A DNA stretch of 7,641 bases from an uncultured Bacteroidales bacterium (GTDB lineage: Bacteria; Bacteroidota; Bacteroidia; Bacteroidales; F082): the NCBI GenBank assembly GCA_937884015.1, contig CALGBV010000033.1, positions 1 through 7,641 on the forward strand, given 5' to 3'. The notes beneath the pieces were generated by a model that was given only the letters and a program-made list of their open reading frames with translations, did not search any database and was not told the origin of the DNA. Position 1 is the first letter of the stretch. Each line of letters opens with the position of its first letter. Made by a program: the position numbers and the translations under genes. Of this stretch, positions 6,271-7,641 are shown one piece after another.

Positions 6271-7641
6271 ATGGAAAACAATGAACAATTGAATCAAAAC
6301 ATTCAGAATCAGAATGTTGAGAATGAACTGAAAAACGCCATTGATGGTAACGAAAAAGAAAAAATCGTCGAATTAATCCAATCCAGCATCTTGCCCGGAC
6401 AGGTCGATGTGAAGGTTTCAACTTTAGTCAGTCAGGAAGAAGAACTTCCAATGCTCGAAATGACTGAAGCCGAAGAAGATGAAGCCGCTCTTGAAACGGA
6501 TTTCAACCTTGAAGGCTTGACCAAAGAGCAACTCGTTGAAATGCTGGAAGAAACCGTCAAGGAAGTGGATTTGGCGAAGATTAAGGATAAAGTCGCAGCC
6601 ATCAGAATTCATTTTAATAAGTTGAACAAGGAAGACCTGGACCGCGAAATCGAGCAGTTCCTTCAGGGCGGTGGCGAAATGGAGGCTTTCCGTCATGCTG
6701 AAGATCCTGTTGAGAATCGTTTCAATGAGGCTTTTGGCATTTATAAGTCAAACAAAGCCCATCAGAACGAACTTCTCGAGGCTCAGAAACTTGAAAACCT
6801 CGCCAAGAAACAAGCTCTGCTTGAAGACCTCAAGCAAATGATTGCTTCCGACGAATCGCTGAAGAAGACTTATGATGAATTCCGCGCTCTGCAAGACCGT
6901 TGGAAGGAAATCGGTCAGGTGCCGGCAACTGAGAATGCAAATCTTTGGAATACATATCATTTCCTCGTCGAACAGTTCTTTGATAAGGTAAGAATCGGAC
7001 GTGAGTTGCGCGATCTTGACATGAAGAAGAACCTCGATTTGAAAGTTGAACTTTGCGAAAAGGCTGAAGAACTTCTAAACGAGAAATCGTTGACAAAAGC
7101 ATTCCAGGAACTGCAGAAACTGCACGAACAGTGGAAGGAAGTCGGTCCGGTGCCACAGGAAAAGAAAGACGAAATCTGGGAACGCTTCAAGGCTGCCACC
7201 GACAAGATAAACCAAATCCGCAGGGAACACTTCGCAAAGATTGCCGAGGAACAAAATGGCAATTTCCAGACCAAGACCGCCCTTTGCGAAAAAGCTGAGG
7301 AAATCGTGAACGGTGAATACAACAGCATCAACGCTTGGCAGAAGAAGTCAACCGAATTGACAGAACTGTTCCAAGTTTGGAAGACCGTTGGTCCAGCCGC
7401 CAAGAAAGAAAACGAAGAAGTCTGGGCTCGCTTCAAGGCCGCAATGGACAGTTTCTTCGCCAAGAAAAAGGAATATTTCTCAACCTTGAAAGACCAACAG
7501 ACCGAAAACCTCGAACGCAAGACCCAAATCTGCATTGAGGCTGAAGGACTCATGGAATCGACGGAATGGAAGAAAGCTTCCGAACAACTGAAGAAATTGC
7601 AGGAAGAATGGAAGACCATCGGTCCCGTAGCCCACAAGATC
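6271..7641 (+). CDS. DUF349 domain-containing protein (3' partial)
   Basis: The frame opens at ATG 6271, the first start after an in-frame TGA at 6262-6264, and stays open to the window end (457 codons, no stop seen). The N-terminal ~50 residues are Asn/Gln/Glu-rich. An acidic patch follows (56-77), then a highly charged helical region. From about residue 180 the protein consists of DUF349-type helical repeats with the core WK(E/T)(I/V)G: W211, W288, W370 and W447, spaced 77, 82 and 77 residues. Units 2-4 each begin with a Cys-containing helix (C262, C339, C421: CEKAEEL, CEKAEEI, CIEAEGL); the first unit lacks this Cys. Conserved downstream motifs such as WERFKAA and WARFKAA follow the Trp cores. 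Proteins of this type are widespread in Bacteroidota, are about 600 residues from memory, and have no firm biochemical role, so more repeats probably lie beyond the edge. There is no signal peptide or TM segment, so it is probably cytosolic. A dedicated promoter and leader hairpin precede it. Confidence 0.9.
   Translation, partial: MENNEQLNQNIQNQNVENELKNAIDGNEKEKIVELIQSSILPGQVDVKVSTLVSQEEELPMLEMTEAEEDEAALETDFNLEGLTKEQLVEMLEETVKEVDLAKIKDKVAAIRIHFNKLNKEDLDREIEQFLQGGGEMEAFRHAEDPVENRFNEAFGIYKSNKAHQNELLEAQKLENLAKKQALLEDLKQMIASDESLKKTYDEFRALQDRWKEIGQVPATENANLWNTYHFLVEQFFDKVRIGRELRDLDMKKNLDLKVELCEKAEELLNEKSLTKAFQELQKLHEQWKEVGPVPQEKKDEIWERFKAATDKINQIRREHFAKIAEEQNGNFQTKTALCEKAEEIVNGEYNSINAWQKKSTELTELFQVWKTVGPAAKKENEEVWARFKAAMDSFFAKKKEYFSTLKDQQTENLERKTQICIEAEGLMESTEWKKASEQLKKLQEEWKTIGPVAHKI

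Noticed and set aside
6957..7637. 226-codon Ser/Phe/Cys-rich open frame on the minus strand
   Set aside because: It is the mirror of the Glu/Lys-rich DUF349 coding sequence; its composition is explained by the reverse complement of GAA/AAG codons.

Overview
The window looks like ordinary chromosomal DNA from a member of the Bacteroidota, probably Bacteroidales. The grounds are an intergenic promoter of the Bacteroidetes type (TTTG, then TATATTTG), A-rich leaders without strong Shine-Dalgarno sites, a tandem rhomboid pair, a DUF349-repeat protein, and a MutL whose C-terminal nuclease motifs are degenerate as I remember them being in this phylum. Species cannot be named from the sequence alone. 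All six genes read rightward on the + strand. The first is cut by the left edge and the last by the right edge.

Layout: (1) 1-1764, the mismatch-repair ATPase MutL without its first ~17 residues. (2) 1765-1881, a 117-bp spacer largely filled by a degenerate 8-bp tandem array. (3) 1882-2574 and 2571-3485, two rhomboid intramembrane serine proteases overlapping by ATGA. (4) 3494-4612, a membrane-anchored endonuclease/exonuclease/phosphatase (EEP) family protein only 8 bp downstream, so 1882-4612 is very probably one operon. (5) 4613-4746, a spacer with 7-bp period arrays in two opposed orientations, which form an imperfect inverted repeat. (6) 4747-6129, an alpha-D-phosphohexomutase, probably the phosphoglucosamine mutase GlmM. 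(7) 6130-6270, a spacer with a good Bacteroidetes promoter and a compact hairpin in the leader. (8) 6271-7641, the N-terminal part of a DUF349 helical-repeat protein, open at the window end.

Functionally this is a housekeeping and envelope neighbourhood: DNA repair, two membrane proteases plus a membrane-tethered EEP enzyme, and a mutase that would feed UDP-GlcNAc, peptidoglycan and LPS synthesis. I recall the order mutL, rhomboid, rhomboid, EEP as common in Bacteroidota, but this was not checked here. I found no mobile element, CRISPR array, tRNA/rRNA or obvious new defence system. The most interesting non-coding signals are the short-period arrays in two of the three intergenic gaps and the hairpin downstream of the promoter. 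The most interesting coding signals are the degenerate MutL nuclease site and the GASA active-site motif of the second rhomboid.
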